Assembly (NCBI RefSeq): GCF_014203325.1
Contig: NZ_JACHIV010000001.1
Location: 2,419,501 to 2,483,500 of the forward strand
Direction of reading: 5' to 3'
Length of the DNA stretch: 64,000 nt
DNA from: Saccharopolyspora gloriosae
GTDB taxonomy: Bacteria > Actinomycetota > Actinomycetes > Mycobacteriales > Pseudonocardiaceae
The notes beneath the pieces are model-generated. The model was not told the DNA's origin. It made no database searches and saw only the letters and a program-made list of their open reading frames with translations. Numbering within the stretch: position 1 is the first letter of the stretch; every line of letters starts with the position of its first letter. Of this stretch, positions 42,988-51,431 are shown one piece after another. A program made the position numbers and the translations under genes.

Positions 42988-43300
42988 CGTCGGCGGTGCG
43001 CGCGGAGACGGCGGCGGAATCGGCGTGTGGCAAGACGAACCGGGCGTTTCACCGATCGGTTCGGGGGCGGAGCTCAATGGGGGATCTCCGGCGGTTCCTT
43101 CGGGTGAGCCGGTCTCGGGAGTTCTGCGCAACGGGGTTGGGCCGTCCAGTCGTCGCAGATCACCGCTTCGCGATGCGTCCATTGCTCTTTTCGGGTCATG
43201 TGCGCGAGGTGCATTCAGGGGTACCTGCTTGATCGCCGACCGAATGGACGGTTAAAAATGGGTGCCTGCCGACGCGAGTGGGCGAGCCGGGCAAGAGGGC

Positions 43301-43326
43301 CTCCGGATCGCGAGTGCGATCCGGAG
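43301..43326 (+). promoter_or_regulatory. Perfect 11-bp hairpin in the leader of the hydroxyacyl-CoA dehydrogenase gene
   Basis: CTCCGGATCGC pairs exactly with GCGATCCGGAG around GAGT, 85 bp before the start codon at 43411. It is far from the upstream gene (375 bp), so an attenuator or transcription-factor dyad in the leader is more likely than a terminator for TerC. Confidence 0.45.
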
Positions 43327-43410
43327 AACCGCGACGCCCTCGGTCCGCGGCGGCTGTTCGACGATGCCGATGCCGGGAGCGGACTCCCGGTTCTGGAAGC
43401 GGAGGAAGTC

Positions 43411-44268
43411 ATGACCACGTCAGCAATCCCGGCGAAGGTCGCCGTGATCGGTGGTGGCCGAATGGGCTCGGGAATCGCGCAGACCTTCGCCATCGGCGGC
43501 GCAGAAGTGTCCATTGTGGAAAGCAGCGAGAGCGCTGCGGGCGCCGCGAGGGAGAAGATCTCGGCCGCCGTCGCCAGGGCCGCCCAGCGGGGCAAGCTGG
43601 CCGACCCGGACGAACTGCTCGGCCGCGTGGCGGTGCTGACCGGAATCGCGGCGCTGCCCGGTGATGCGGAGCTGGTCGTGGAGGCGGTGCCCGAGCTGGC
43701 CGAGACCAAGGTCGAAGTGCTCTCCGGCGCCGAGCGGGTCGTCGGCCCCGACGCCGTGCTGGCCAGCAACACGAGTTCGCTGTCCATCGCCGGTCTCTCC
43801 GCGGCGCTGCAGCGCCCCGAGCGGTTCCTCGGGATGCACTACTTCAACCCGGTTCCCGCTTCGAAGCTGGTGGAACTGGTCGCCGGGCCGGACACCACCG
43901 ACGCCGTGCTCGGCCGGGCCCGCGACTGGGTGCGGGGGCTCGGCAAGGCGGAGGTGATGGTGCGGGACTCGCCCGGTTTCGCCACCAGCCGCCTCGGCGT
44001 GCTGCTGGGGCTGGAGGCGATCCGGATGCTGGAGGAGGGCGTCGCCGACGCGGCGTCCGTGGACAGCGCGATGGAGCTCGGGTACCGGCACCCGATGGGC
44101 CCGCTGCGCTCCACCGACCTGGTCGGCCTCGACGTCCGCTTGGCGATCGCCGAACACCTGCACGCGACGCTGGGCGAGCGCTTCGCCCCTCCCCAGCTGC
44201 TGCGCGACAAGGTCGCGCGCGGCGAACTGGGCCGCAAGACCGGCCGCGGCTTCCACGACTGGGAATGA
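43411..44268 (+). CDS. 3-hydroxyacyl-CoA (3-hydroxybutyryl-CoA) dehydrogenase
   Basis: A 285-residue two-domain enzyme. The NAD site is VAVIGGGRMGSGIAQTFA (about 10-27). ASNTSSLSIAGL and GMHYFNPVPASKLVELV carry the catalytic His (near 147). The C-terminal dimer domain has DSPGFATSRLGVLL and ends GRKTGRGFHDWE. It oxidises L-3-hydroxyacyl-CoA in fatty acid or butyryl-CoA metabolism. ATG at 43411 has GGAGGAAG; the longer frame upstream is rejected. Confidence 0.92.
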   Translation: MTTSAIPAKVAVIGGGRMGSGIAQTFAIGGAEVSIVESSESAAGAAREKISAAVARAAQRGKLADPDELLGRVAVLTGIAALPGDAELVVEAVPELAETKVEVLSGAERVVGPDAVLASNTSSLSIAGLSAALQRPERFLGMHYFNPVPASKLVELVAGPDTTDAVLGRARDWVRGLGKAEVMVRDSPGFATSRLGVLLGLEAIRMLEEGVADAASVDSAMELGYRHPMGPLRSTDLVGLDVRLAIAEHLHATLGERFAPPQLLRDKVARGELGRKTGRGFHDWE

Positions 44269-44325
44269 GCGGCGGAACTCCGAATTCCACGCGGTGGCGG
44301 CGTTTCCGGCTCCACGCCGGTGCCG

Positions 44326-45228
44326 TCAGGTCCGGGGGAGGCGGATGTGGGAGTGGTGGCCGCGCGGGAGCCGGCGGGCGGTGAGCGCACCGCCGTGGGC
44401 GCGCACGATCTCCTCGGCGAGGGCGAACCGGATGCCGTCGCGCCTGCCGGGCGGCTCGGTGTCGTCGGCGGCGGGGCGTTCGGCGTCCACGGACGCGGTC
44501 GCCCAGGCCGCGTCGCCGCCGAGGGTGATCGTGACGGAGCCGCCGGGACCGCAGTGGTGCACGGCGTCGGTGACGAGCGTGGTGAGGACTTCCGCCAGCA
44601 GCGGCCGGTCGGCGCGCACCAGGACGGGCTCGGCGTCGACCCGCACCGTCGCGGTGCAGGATCCGAACTCGGCGGCGACGTCGCGGGCGAGGCCGGCCAG
44701 CTCCACCTGGTCGGGGCGCGGGTGCAGCCCGCCGGACTGGAACCTGGACAGCCGCAGCAGCTCGTCGAGCCGGTCGCCGAGCCGGTCCAGGTCGGCGCTG
44801 ATCCGACCGAGGTGGTCCCGCTGATCGAGGGGTGCGTCGGCCTGGGCGGACTCGACGGTCGCGCGCAGCCTCGCCAGCGGCGCCCGCAGGTCGTGCGAGG
44901 CGTGGGCCACGATGTCGCGCCGCGGGAGGTCGTGGCCGGGCCCGCCGCCGGTGACGCGCGGCCCGTCGGCGCCGTGGATCCCGACGTTGAGCGAGACCAG
45001 CGCCGCCACGCAGGCCGCGGACAGCTCTACGGCGGCCTGCGCGGGGGAGAACCCGAACAGCACGACCACCACGCCGGTGCTGGTGATCATCGCGACGAGC
45101 GTGATCAGCACGACCCCGAGCAGCGGCTGGGCCAGCGGGAAGCGCCGCAGCAGCACCGAACCGAGCAGTCCGATGCCGGTCGCTTCGCACATCGCGACCA
45201 GGATGATCAGCAGCGGGTTCGCGTCCAT
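44326..45228 (-). CDS. Sensor histidine kinase with degenerate ATP-binding domain
   Basis: A 300-residue kinase-like protein. Three hydrophobic helices lie in the first ~95 residues, there is no HAMP, and the H-box is intact (ASHDLRAPLARLRATVE, His near 112). The CA domain looks eroded: the N-box reads TLVTDAVHHC (Asp in place of Asn), the G1 box DxGxG is replaced by VDAERPAADD, and the G2 Gly cluster is reduced to RRDGIRFALAEEIV, though AHGG remains. It may be a phosphatase-only or allosteric partner. ATG at 45228 overlaps the stop of the response regulator (TGATG). Confidence 0.82.
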   Translation of the reverse strand: MDANPLLIILVAMCEATGIGLLGSVLLRRFPLAQPLLGVVLITLVAMITSTGVVVVLFGFSPAQAAVELSAACVAALVSLNVGIHGADGPRVTGGGPGHDLPRRDIVAHASHDLRAPLARLRATVESAQADAPLDQRDHLGRISADLDRLGDRLDELLRLSRFQSGGLHPRPDQVELAGLARDVAAEFGSCTATVRVDAEPVLVRADRPLLAEVLTTLVTDAVHHCGPGGSVTITLGGDAAWATASVDAERPAADDTEPPGRRDGIRFALAEEIVRAHGGALTARRLPRGHHSHIRLPRT

Positions 45229-45974
45229 CACCGCGCGGCGCCCGGCGGGTCGAAGCGGTAGCCGACGCCCCACACCGTCATCAGCATCGCCGGATCCGAA
45301 GGATCGTCCTCGATCTTCTCCCGCAACCGGCGCATGTGCACCGTGACGGTGGAGGCGCCGCCGAAGTCGTAGTCCCACACCTCACGCATCAGCTCGTCCC
45401 TCCGGAGCACCCGGCCCGGGTTCCGCAGCAGGAACACGAGCAGGTCGAACTCCCGGTTGGTCAAGGTGAGCGGCCGTCCGCCCTTGGTCACGACCCGCGA
45501 GGACTCGTTGACGACCAGGTCGCCCGCGGTGAGCTCCGGCGCCGCCGGCGCGGGTGCCGAGGCCGCCTCGGTGCGCCGCAGCACGGCCCGGATGCGCAGC
45601 ACCAGTTCGCGCCCGCTGAACGGTTTGGTCAGGTAGTCGTCGGCGCCCGCGATGAGGCCGCGCAGCCGGTCCTCCTCCTCGGCCCGGCCGGTCAGCATGA
45701 TCACCGGGGTGCTGGTCTCCGCGCGGACCCGCTCGCAGAACCGGATCCCGTCCAGGCCGGGCAATCCGACGTCCAGCACGATCAGGTCCGGCCGGGCCCG
45801 GTGGAACAGCTCCATGCCCGTCGGCCCGTCGGAGGCGACGATCGAGGTGTAGTCCGCGCGGTGCAGGTACCCCGTGATCACCTCGACGACGTCGGGATCG
45901 TCGTCCACCAGCAGGATGCACCGGCGCGCCGCCGTCGGGTCGTCGTGGACGGATGGCAGGTCCGGCGGTGTCAC
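45228..45974 (-). CDS. OmpR-family response regulator
   Basis: A 248-residue two-domain regulator. The receiver (about 17-130) has the acid pair LLVDDDPDV, phospho-acceptor Asp in LIVLDVGLPG (near 66), Thr in MLTGR and Lys in TKPFSGREL. The winged helix (about 148-243) has LTLTNREFDLLVFLLRNPG and TVTVHMRRLREKIEDDP, WGVGYRF. All phosphorylation residues are intact, in contrast to the coupled kinase downstream. Confidence 0.92.
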   Translation of the reverse strand: MTPPDLPSVHDDPTAARRCILLVDDDPDVVEVITGYLHRADYTSIVASDGPTGMELFHRARPDLIVLDVGLPGLDGIRFCERVRAETSTPVIMLTGRAEEEDRLRGLIAGADDYLTKPFSGRELVLRIRAVLRRTEAASAPAPAAPELTAGDLVVNESSRVVTKGGRPLTLTNREFDLLVFLLRNPGRVLRRDELMREVWDYDFGGASTVTVHMRRLREKIEDDPSDPAMLMTVWGVGYRFDPPGAAR

Positions 45975-46010
45975 CGGGCCAGCCTATCGACGACCCGATC
46001 GCGGCTGCGG

Positions 46011-47357
46011 TCATGAGGCGCGTCCCAGCCTTTCCTCCGGTGCGGCCCCGCGCAGCCGCGTCGTCACCAGCTCGACGCGGGATCGGCAGCCCGATTTGGT
46101 GAACAGCCGGGTCAGGTGCTTCTCCACGGTCTTCTCGCTCACCCCGAGTGCGGTGGCGATCTGGCGGTTGGTGCGCCCGCCGCCGATGAGGTCGACGATG
46201 CGGTGCTCGGTGCGGGTCCACGGCCGCGCCCCGGACTTCGGGGGCGCCGCCGCGACCGGGCGCAGCGGCGCGACGGGCGCGGCGGTGCCGAGCGCGCGGA
46301 TCCCGCGCACCGCGTCCGGGTGGGCCGCCGCCGCGGAGTCGGCGAGCGCCGCGCACAGGCACGACAGCCGCCCGTCGACGTCGGCCACGAGCAGTTCGGC
46401 GTCGACGAGCCGGTCCAAGGTCCGGCCGCAGGTGGCGAGCTCGGTGCCGAGGACGTCGGCCACGGCGGGCAGGTCGTCCATGTCGAGCGCGACCACCGCG
46501 GCGACGGCCGCCAGCAGCCGCGGCGCCACGTCCCCCAGTTCGCGGGCGCGGTTCACCAGGTCGTGGTCCTCGGGCAGCGGCACGGGAGAACCGGGGTCGC
46601 GCAGCCGCGTCCGGCCGGGGCTCGTGGTGAGCCGCCGGTCCCGGTGCAACCGTTCCAAGGTGCCGAGCACCGTGCCCGGGTTCCCGTACAGCGGCCCCAG
46701 CGCGGTGCGCAACGAGCGCAGCAGGTCCGGGTGCACCCCGTCGCCGGCGGTGGCGGCGACGGCGTGCTCGTCGAGCGGGCCGAGGTCGATCACCTCGTCG
46801 GCCAGCGCCGCCAGCTCCGCGCCCGCCGGGGTGGCGGGGTCGCGCACGGCGGCGACCACCAGGCAACCGGGGCGGCGCGCGGTGATCAGCAGCAGCGCCG
46901 GGTCGACGATGCGGTCGACGTCGTCGAACAGCAGCGCCGTCGGCCCGAGCCTGCCGAGCCGGTCGAACACCTCGGTCAGCTCGGCCACCACGGCCGGTCC
47001 TTCCGCGGGGTCCTCGGCCGCGCGGGCGCGCAGCCGCGACAGCTTGCTGATCCGATCGATCAGTCCGGGGTCGGCGAAGCGGTCGAAGTGCGCGCGCAGC
47101 GTGTGCAGCACCGCGTCGAACCCGTCGATGAGGGTGCCGCTGACCGGCCGCACCGGCGCCGCCCGCACGCCTTCGGCGATCCAGCGCCGCGCCGTGGTGC
47201 GCAGCAGGGTGCTGCGCCCGCTGCCGGCTGCTCCTCGCACGACGACCAGCCGCCCGCGCGGCGCGGACTCCCGCAACGCGCCGCGCAGGACGGCCAGCGC
47301 GCCCTCCCTGCCTTCGAAGCCCTCCCCGGCTTCGAAGGCCATGTCCTCCCGAATCAC
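46011..47357 (-). CDS. AAA-type ATPase LuxR-family regulator
   Basis: About 448 residues with an N-terminal P-loop ATPase (Walker A RGAAGSGRSTLL, Walker B TALLFDDVDRI) and a C-terminal LuxR HTH (WTRTEHRIVDLIGGGRTNRQ, then IATALGVSEKTVEKHLTRLF). GTG 47357 is preferred because GAGGGAG lies 6 nt upstream; ATG 47378 is an alternative and the frame to 47507 is unlikely. It is smaller than classical LAL regulators (no TPR block). It diverges from another ATPase-LuxR gene; they may control each other or a common pathway. Confidence 0.82.
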   Translation of the reverse strand: MIREDMAFEAGEGFEGREGALAVLRGALRESAPRGRLVVVRGAAGSGRSTLLRTTARRWIAEGVRAAPVRPVSGTLIDGFDAVLHTLRAHFDRFADPGLIDRISKLSRLRARAAEDPAEGPAVVAELTEVFDRLGRLGPTALLFDDVDRIVDPALLLITARRPGCLVVAAVRDPATPAGAELAALADEVIDLGPLDEHAVAATAGDGVHPDLLRSLRTALGPLYGNPGTVLGTLERLHRDRRLTTSPGRTRLRDPGSPVPLPEDHDLVNRARELGDVAPRLLAAVAAVVALDMDDLPAVADVLGTELATCGRTLDRLVDAELLVADVDGRLSCLCAALADSAAAAHPDAVRGIRALGTAAPVAPLRPVAAAPPKSGARPWTRTEHRIVDLIGGGRTNRQIATALGVSEKTVEKHLTRLFTKSGCRSRVELVTTRLRGAAPEERLGRAS

Positions 47358-47573
47358 GTCCGCTCCCTCGCGTCGCATCCCCCGATGACCAGCTGTTGAT
47401 CTTCTGTTTAGCACCGATCGCGGGCCTCGTGAGGGCCGGGAAGAATGCCGAACGGATGATTTAAGGAATGCGTAATCAATCGCATAATCCCTGGTGATGG
47501 CCTTCACGGATCAATGGGTGATCTCCCCGTGAAATCCGGGAGTGCGACGGGGGCCACCCGCGATAATGGGGGC
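47358..47573. promoter_or_regulatory. Divergent promoter region of the two ATPase-LuxR genes
   Basis: 216 bp with an AT-rich core (around 47455-47510). It has ATGCG-N8-CGCAT near 47470 and TTCACGG-CCGTGAA arms around 47504-47533, both candidate LuxR-type dyads. Confidence 0.4.
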
Positions 47574-50204
47574 ATGAGCAGTCCTCGATCGCTGTCCGCG
47601 TGCTGTCCGGAGCCGCCCCTGCCCACGGGGGCGGACGGCAGGATTCACGGCCGGGCCGAGGTCGTCGCCCGGATCGTCGAGTCCTGCGCGGGGCCCGGCG
47701 CGGTGCCGCTGGTCCTGGTCACCGGACCCGCCGGGATCGGGCGCAGCGCCGTGCTCGCCCAGGCGCGCGCCCGCGCCGACGACCTCGGGATGTCCACCGC
47801 GGACGTTCCGGTGGTGTTCGCGGGACTGGACGTGCGGGAGGTCGCGGGAGGCATCCCCGGCGCGCTCGGCGCCGAACCGGAATCCGGCGAATCGCCGTGG
47901 GCGACCTTGCAGCGCGTGCTGTCGGGCCGGCGGACCCGCGCGGTCGTCTTCCTCGACGACGCGCAGCGGCTCGACGCCCGCTCGACGAGCAGGCTGCTGG
48001 GCGCGGTGCGGGGACTGGCCAACGTTCCGATCACCTTCGTCTGCGCGGTGCGCACCCCGGCGGACACGACCGGTCCGCTGGCCGAGCTCGTGGCGGCCGG
48101 GCTGGCGCGGGTGGAGCGGCTGCGCCCGCTGCCGGTCGCGGCGGTGCGGGGGATTCTCGTGGACCGGTTGGGCGCGAAACCCGCCGGGGGACTGGCCGAG
48201 TCGCTGCGCGACCGGTGCCGCGGCACGCCCGCGCTGGTGCACGCCGCCGTGGACGGCTACCTGCGCGGCGGCGTGCTGCGCGTGGTCGACCAGCACGCGC
48301 ACCTGGTGGGCGACCGGTTCCCGGCGCGGCCGAGCGGTGAACCCGCGCCCGCGCTGCCGGGCGGCGGTGCCGACGCGGACGGGTCCGCACCGGAAGTGCT
48401 GCGCGCGCTGGCGGTGCTGCACCCGCTGCGGGAGGCGGCACCGGGGCTGATCGCGCGCAGCCTCGGGCGCGGCGAGGGGCGGATTCGGCGGCTGCTGCGC
48501 GAGTGGTGCGCGCGCGGAGTGCTGCTGCCCGATCGGCGCGGCGGATTCCGGTTCCGCGTTCCGATGCTGGCGGCGGTGCTGGCCGGGCGGCTCGGGCTGT
48601 TCGAACGCCGGCGCATCGCGCAGCTCGCGGTCGCCGCGCTGATCGAGGGGACAGCCACCGCGCCGGACGAGCACTACCTCGCCGACCGGATGGCGGAAGC
48701 GGGCAACCTCGTCGACCGGGACCGCGCCGTCGCCGAACTGCACCGCCGGGTCGACGAGGTCGCCGCCGTCGACGGCGACCGCGCCGAGCGGTGGTCGCGG
48801 GCCGCCGCGAAGTTGTGCGCGGACCCGGCGGCGGGTGCGGTGTTGCTGCACCGCCGAGCGGTGATCTGCGCGCGCCATCGGCGTTTCCGCCGCGCCGTGG
48901 AACTCGCCGACGCCGCACTGGGCGCTGAATCGCTGCCCGCCGCGTCGGCGCAGGAGCTGCGGATCATCCGGGGGCTGGGTTGGGCGGGCGCGGGGGAGCT
49001 GGCCGCGCTGCGCGAGCTCGCCGACGACGGCGCGGCCGGGGTCGTCGTGCGCGCCGCCGCGCGGTGCCTGCTCGGGCGCTGGAGCGACGCGCACGACCTG
49101 CTCGTCGGCAACGCCCCGGAGTGGGAGCGCGATTCCGCGACCATCCATTTAGGACGCTTGTTGCGCGGGACGTCCGGCGCGCTGCTCGGCCGCGCCGACG
49201 AGGAACCGCCCCGGCCCGAAGACGAGGTCGCCGAGCTGCTGGTGGACGCGCTCACCTTGCACACCGGAGCGCACCGGACGCCGGCCACGAGCGCGCCCCG
49301 GCGGGCGATCAGCTCCGCGCGGGCCGGGAACTGGGACGAGGCGCTCGACCGGTGCCGCGCCACGCTCGCCGCGGAACCGGTGCACGGCGCGGTGCCCGGC
49401 CTGACGGTGCTGTTCCGGGACATGGCCACGATGCTCAGCGCCCGCGGCCGGTTGAGCCGCGCCGACGCGGTGCTCGCCGAAGCACGTGCCAGGAACGCGC
49501 CGATGCCGCACCTGCTGCTGCTCGCGGAGGCCGAACTCGCCGGGCTGTTCGGCGAGCGCGACCGGGCCCGCGCCTTGCTGGAGGAGGCGTTGCGCAGCGC
49601 CGCCGACCTCGGCGTCCTCGGCGCCACCGCGCCGGTGTGGCGCCGGTTGGCCTGCTGGGAAGCGCGCCACGGCAGCCCGGCCACCGCGTCGCGCTGCGCC
49701 GACCGGGCCGCGGACGGCGATCCGGTGCCGGTGTCGGCGCGCGGGGAGCGGGAGCTGGCGCGGGCCGTCGCCGACGAGGATCGGGACGCGGCCACCGCGG
49801 CGATCACGATCGCCGCGGACCTCGGCGACCCGTTCGGCTACGCCGGCACGGTGCTCGCCGTCGCGGAACACGGCCTGGCGGACCGGGAATCGGCGAGCGC
49901 GGCGTACCGGATCTTCGGTGAGCTCGACGCGTTGGTCCCGCGAGCCCGGATGCGCGCGCTGCTGCCCGCGAAGGAGCTCGGAGAGCAGGGGCAGGCGGCG
50001 ACGGTCGAGGAGAACGAACGGCTGCTGGCCCGGCTGGTCGCGGAGGGGCTGAGCAACCAGCAGCTGGCGGCGGTGCTGGCCACCACCGAGAAGAGCGTGG
50101 AGGGACGGCTGTCCCGGTGCTTCAAGCGCGCCGGGTACCGGTCGCGAGCCGAGTTCGCCACCGCCACCGTCAACGCCGAGTTCTTCGGCGCCGGCGCGAT
50201 GTGA
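47574..50204 (+). CDS. LAL-type (large ATP-binding LuxR) regulator
   Basis: 876 residues: Walker A TGPAGIGRSAVL near 52-63, Walker B AVVFLDDAQRL near 125, a long helical TPR-like middle (about 300-790), and a C-terminal HTH (ARLVAEGLSNQQLAAVLATT, EKSVEGRLSRCFKRAGYRSR). ATG at 47574 (MSSPRSLSAC) follows GGGGG and the conserved domain begins soon after. LAL regulators often activate secondary-metabolite or carbon-use genes. No biosynthetic cluster is directly adjacent, so the target is unknown. Confidence 0.88.
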   Translation: MSSPRSLSACCPEPPLPTGADGRIHGRAEVVARIVESCAGPGAVPLVLVTGPAGIGRSAVLAQARARADDLGMSTADVPVVFAGLDVREVAGGIPGALGAEPESGESPWATLQRVLSGRRTRAVVFLDDAQRLDARSTSRLLGAVRGLANVPITFVCAVRTPADTTGPLAELVAAGLARVERLRPLPVAAVRGILVDRLGAKPAGGLAESLRDRCRGTPALVHAAVDGYLRGGVLRVVDQHAHLVGDRFPARPSGEPAPALPGGGADADGSAPEVLRALAVLHPLREAAPGLIARSLGRGEGRIRRLLREWCARGVLLPDRRGGFRFRVPMLAAVLAGRLGLFERRRIAQLAVAALIEGTATAPDEHYLADRMAEAGNLVDRDRAVAELHRRVDEVAAVDGDRAERWSRAAAKLCADPAAGAVLLHRRAVICARHRRFRRAVELADAALGAESLPAASAQELRIIRGLGWAGAGELAALRELADDGAAGVVVRAAARCLLGRWSDAHDLLVGNAPEWERDSATIHLGRLLRGTSGALLGRADEEPPRPEDEVAELLVDALTLHTGAHRTPATSAPRRAISSARAGNWDEALDRCRATLAAEPVHGAVPGLTVLFRDMATMLSARGRLSRADAVLAEARARNAPMPHLLLLAEAELAGLFGERDRARALLEEALRSAADLGVLGATAPVWRRLACWEARHGSPATASRCADRAADGDPVPVSARGERELARAVADEDRDAATAAITIAADLGDPFGYAGTVLAVAEHGLADRESASAAYRIFGELDALVPRARMRALLPAKELGEQGQAATVEENERLLARLVAEGLSNQQLAAVLATTEKSVEGRLSRCFKRAGYRSRAEFATATVNAEFFGAGAM

Positions 50205-50277
50205 GGCGCCGCTCGGCTCCCGGCGCCGGGCCGATCCCGCACGGCACCTGATCCCGCCGGGCGCCGGCGCCTGCCCG

Positions 50278-50961
50278 TCAGATGACCCCGGAACGGACCG
50301 CGTAGGCGACGAGGTGCGGGCGGTTCCGCATCCGCAGCCGGTTCGTCATGGTGTAGATGATGTTCTTGACGGTGCGCTCCGAGTAGCACAGCCGGTTGCC
50401 GATCTCCTCGGTGTCGCAGCCGTCCGCGATCAGCCGCACCACGTCGATCTCGCGCGGGGTGAGCCCGGAGGAGTTCAGGCCGCGCGGGGTCAGCACGTCC
50501 TGCTGCAGGGTCTGCACCTGCCGCAGCAGCTCCCCGAGCAGCTTCGACGGGAGCGCGGCGCCCCCGTCGGCGGCGGAGAGGATGGTCTCCTGCAGCCGAG
50601 CCGCGGTGGCGACGTTGCGGTGCAGGATCGCCACGACCTGGCACTCCGTCACGCTCAGCAGCTGGGAGCTGTCGAACTCCCCGGTGACGAGCACGATGGG
50701 CACGCCGAACTCGCCGGCGGCGCGGCGGAGTCCGGCCGCGGTCGTGGCGGTCACCGCGTCGGCGGCGTAGACGAGCACGTCCACGTCCGCGGCCTGCGAC
50801 GTCGAGTCCACCTGGAGCTGCGGCCGTCCCATCAGCGTGCAGGTCAACCCGGTGAGGGTGATGGGGTCGGCCGCGCGGACCGCGATCCGCACCGGTTTCC
50901 GGGAGGGCCGGCTCGCCTGGTCGTCGACCGGCGGTGCTTCCCGTTCCATCTGTGTGGTCAT
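50278..50961 (-). CDS. NarL-like LuxR regulator with degenerate receiver
   Basis: A 227-residue protein. The C-terminal HTH is clear (SGLTPREIDVVRLIADGCDT, then RLCYSERTVKNIIYTMTNRL). The N-terminal half folds like a receiver (VRIAVRAADPITLTGLTCTL), but the strand expected to end in the phospho-Asp reads VDVLVYAADA, so the acceptor site is missing or displaced. The conserved Lys is also absent (AILHRNVATA). It is therefore probably phosphorylation-independent. It is convergent with the LAL gene. Confidence 0.82.
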   Translation of the reverse strand: MTTQMEREAPPVDDQASRPSRKPVRIAVRAADPITLTGLTCTLMGRPQLQVDSTSQAADVDVLVYAADAVTATTAAGLRRAAGEFGVPIVLVTGEFDSSQLLSVTECQVVAILHRNVATAARLQETILSAADGGAALPSKLLGELLRQVQTLQQDVLTPRGLNSSGLTPREIDVVRLIADGCDTEEIGNRLCYSERTVKNIIYTMTNRLRMRNRPHLVAYAVRSGVI

Positions 50962-51431
50962 CGCGCATCCTCCGAACCTGAACTGCGAGTGGTGGACGGG
51001 ATCCGCGCGGCTGGACGCGGCACCGGATCCGTACGTGCACCACCGAGTCTCCGATGAGGTCGGCGTGGAAGTGGCTCGCGGCGGGGAGGCGGCGGGGTTT
51101 CCCTCACAGCTGTTCGGGCAGAGGGGTCAGGCGACAGTGCACCGGTCGCGCGGTGCCCCCGGCAAGGAACCCGCGCCGGTGCGGCCCTTCTGGTCCGGTG
51201 GTGTGCCCGTTCGGTCATCCGTCCGAGCCGATGGCGGTTGATCGCGAGGCTCGGCCGCCTGGACGATCCGATCGAGGCCCGGAGCCCGTCCGCATTCCCG
51301 GTGGGGCCGCGGAAATCCGGCAATTCACCCGAGTTCAACGGCAGTTCACCGGCCGGACGGTGGGGTGTCGGGTCGACTCCACGCCGCGCGGAAACGATGT
51401 CGCCGGTCGAACGTCGAATCGAGGAGCCGTA
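50962..51431. other. 470-bp gene-free promoter region of the metallophosphoesterase
   Basis: No supported gene. The right half carries the PHO-box-like direct repeats at 51322-51354. Open frames crossing it are shadows or upstream extensions. Confidence 0.6.
51333..51354 (+). promoter_or_regulatory. PHO-box-like direct repeats (PhoP site)
   Basis: Two adjacent 11-nt units, GTTCAACGGCA and GTTCACCGGCC, match the actinobacterial PHO box consensus (GTTCACC plus 4 nt). A degenerate third unit (ATTCACCCGA) lies just upstream. They are 78-99 nt before the start of a secreted metallophosphoesterase, so induction under phosphate limitation by PhoR-PhoP is predicted. Confidence 0.65.

Larger units (their letters stand above)
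42926..43410. other. Gene-free spacer with two hairpins
   Basis: 485 bp between TerC and the hydroxyacyl-CoA dehydrogenase gene. It holds a weak hairpin near the TerC end and a strong one near 43301. Short open frames here lack RBS and family signal. Confidence 0.6.

Noticed and set aside
43198-43410. N-terminal extension of the hydroxyacyl-CoA dehydrogenase
   Set aside because: Extension is Arg-rich and precedes a perfect RBS/ATG at the family start.
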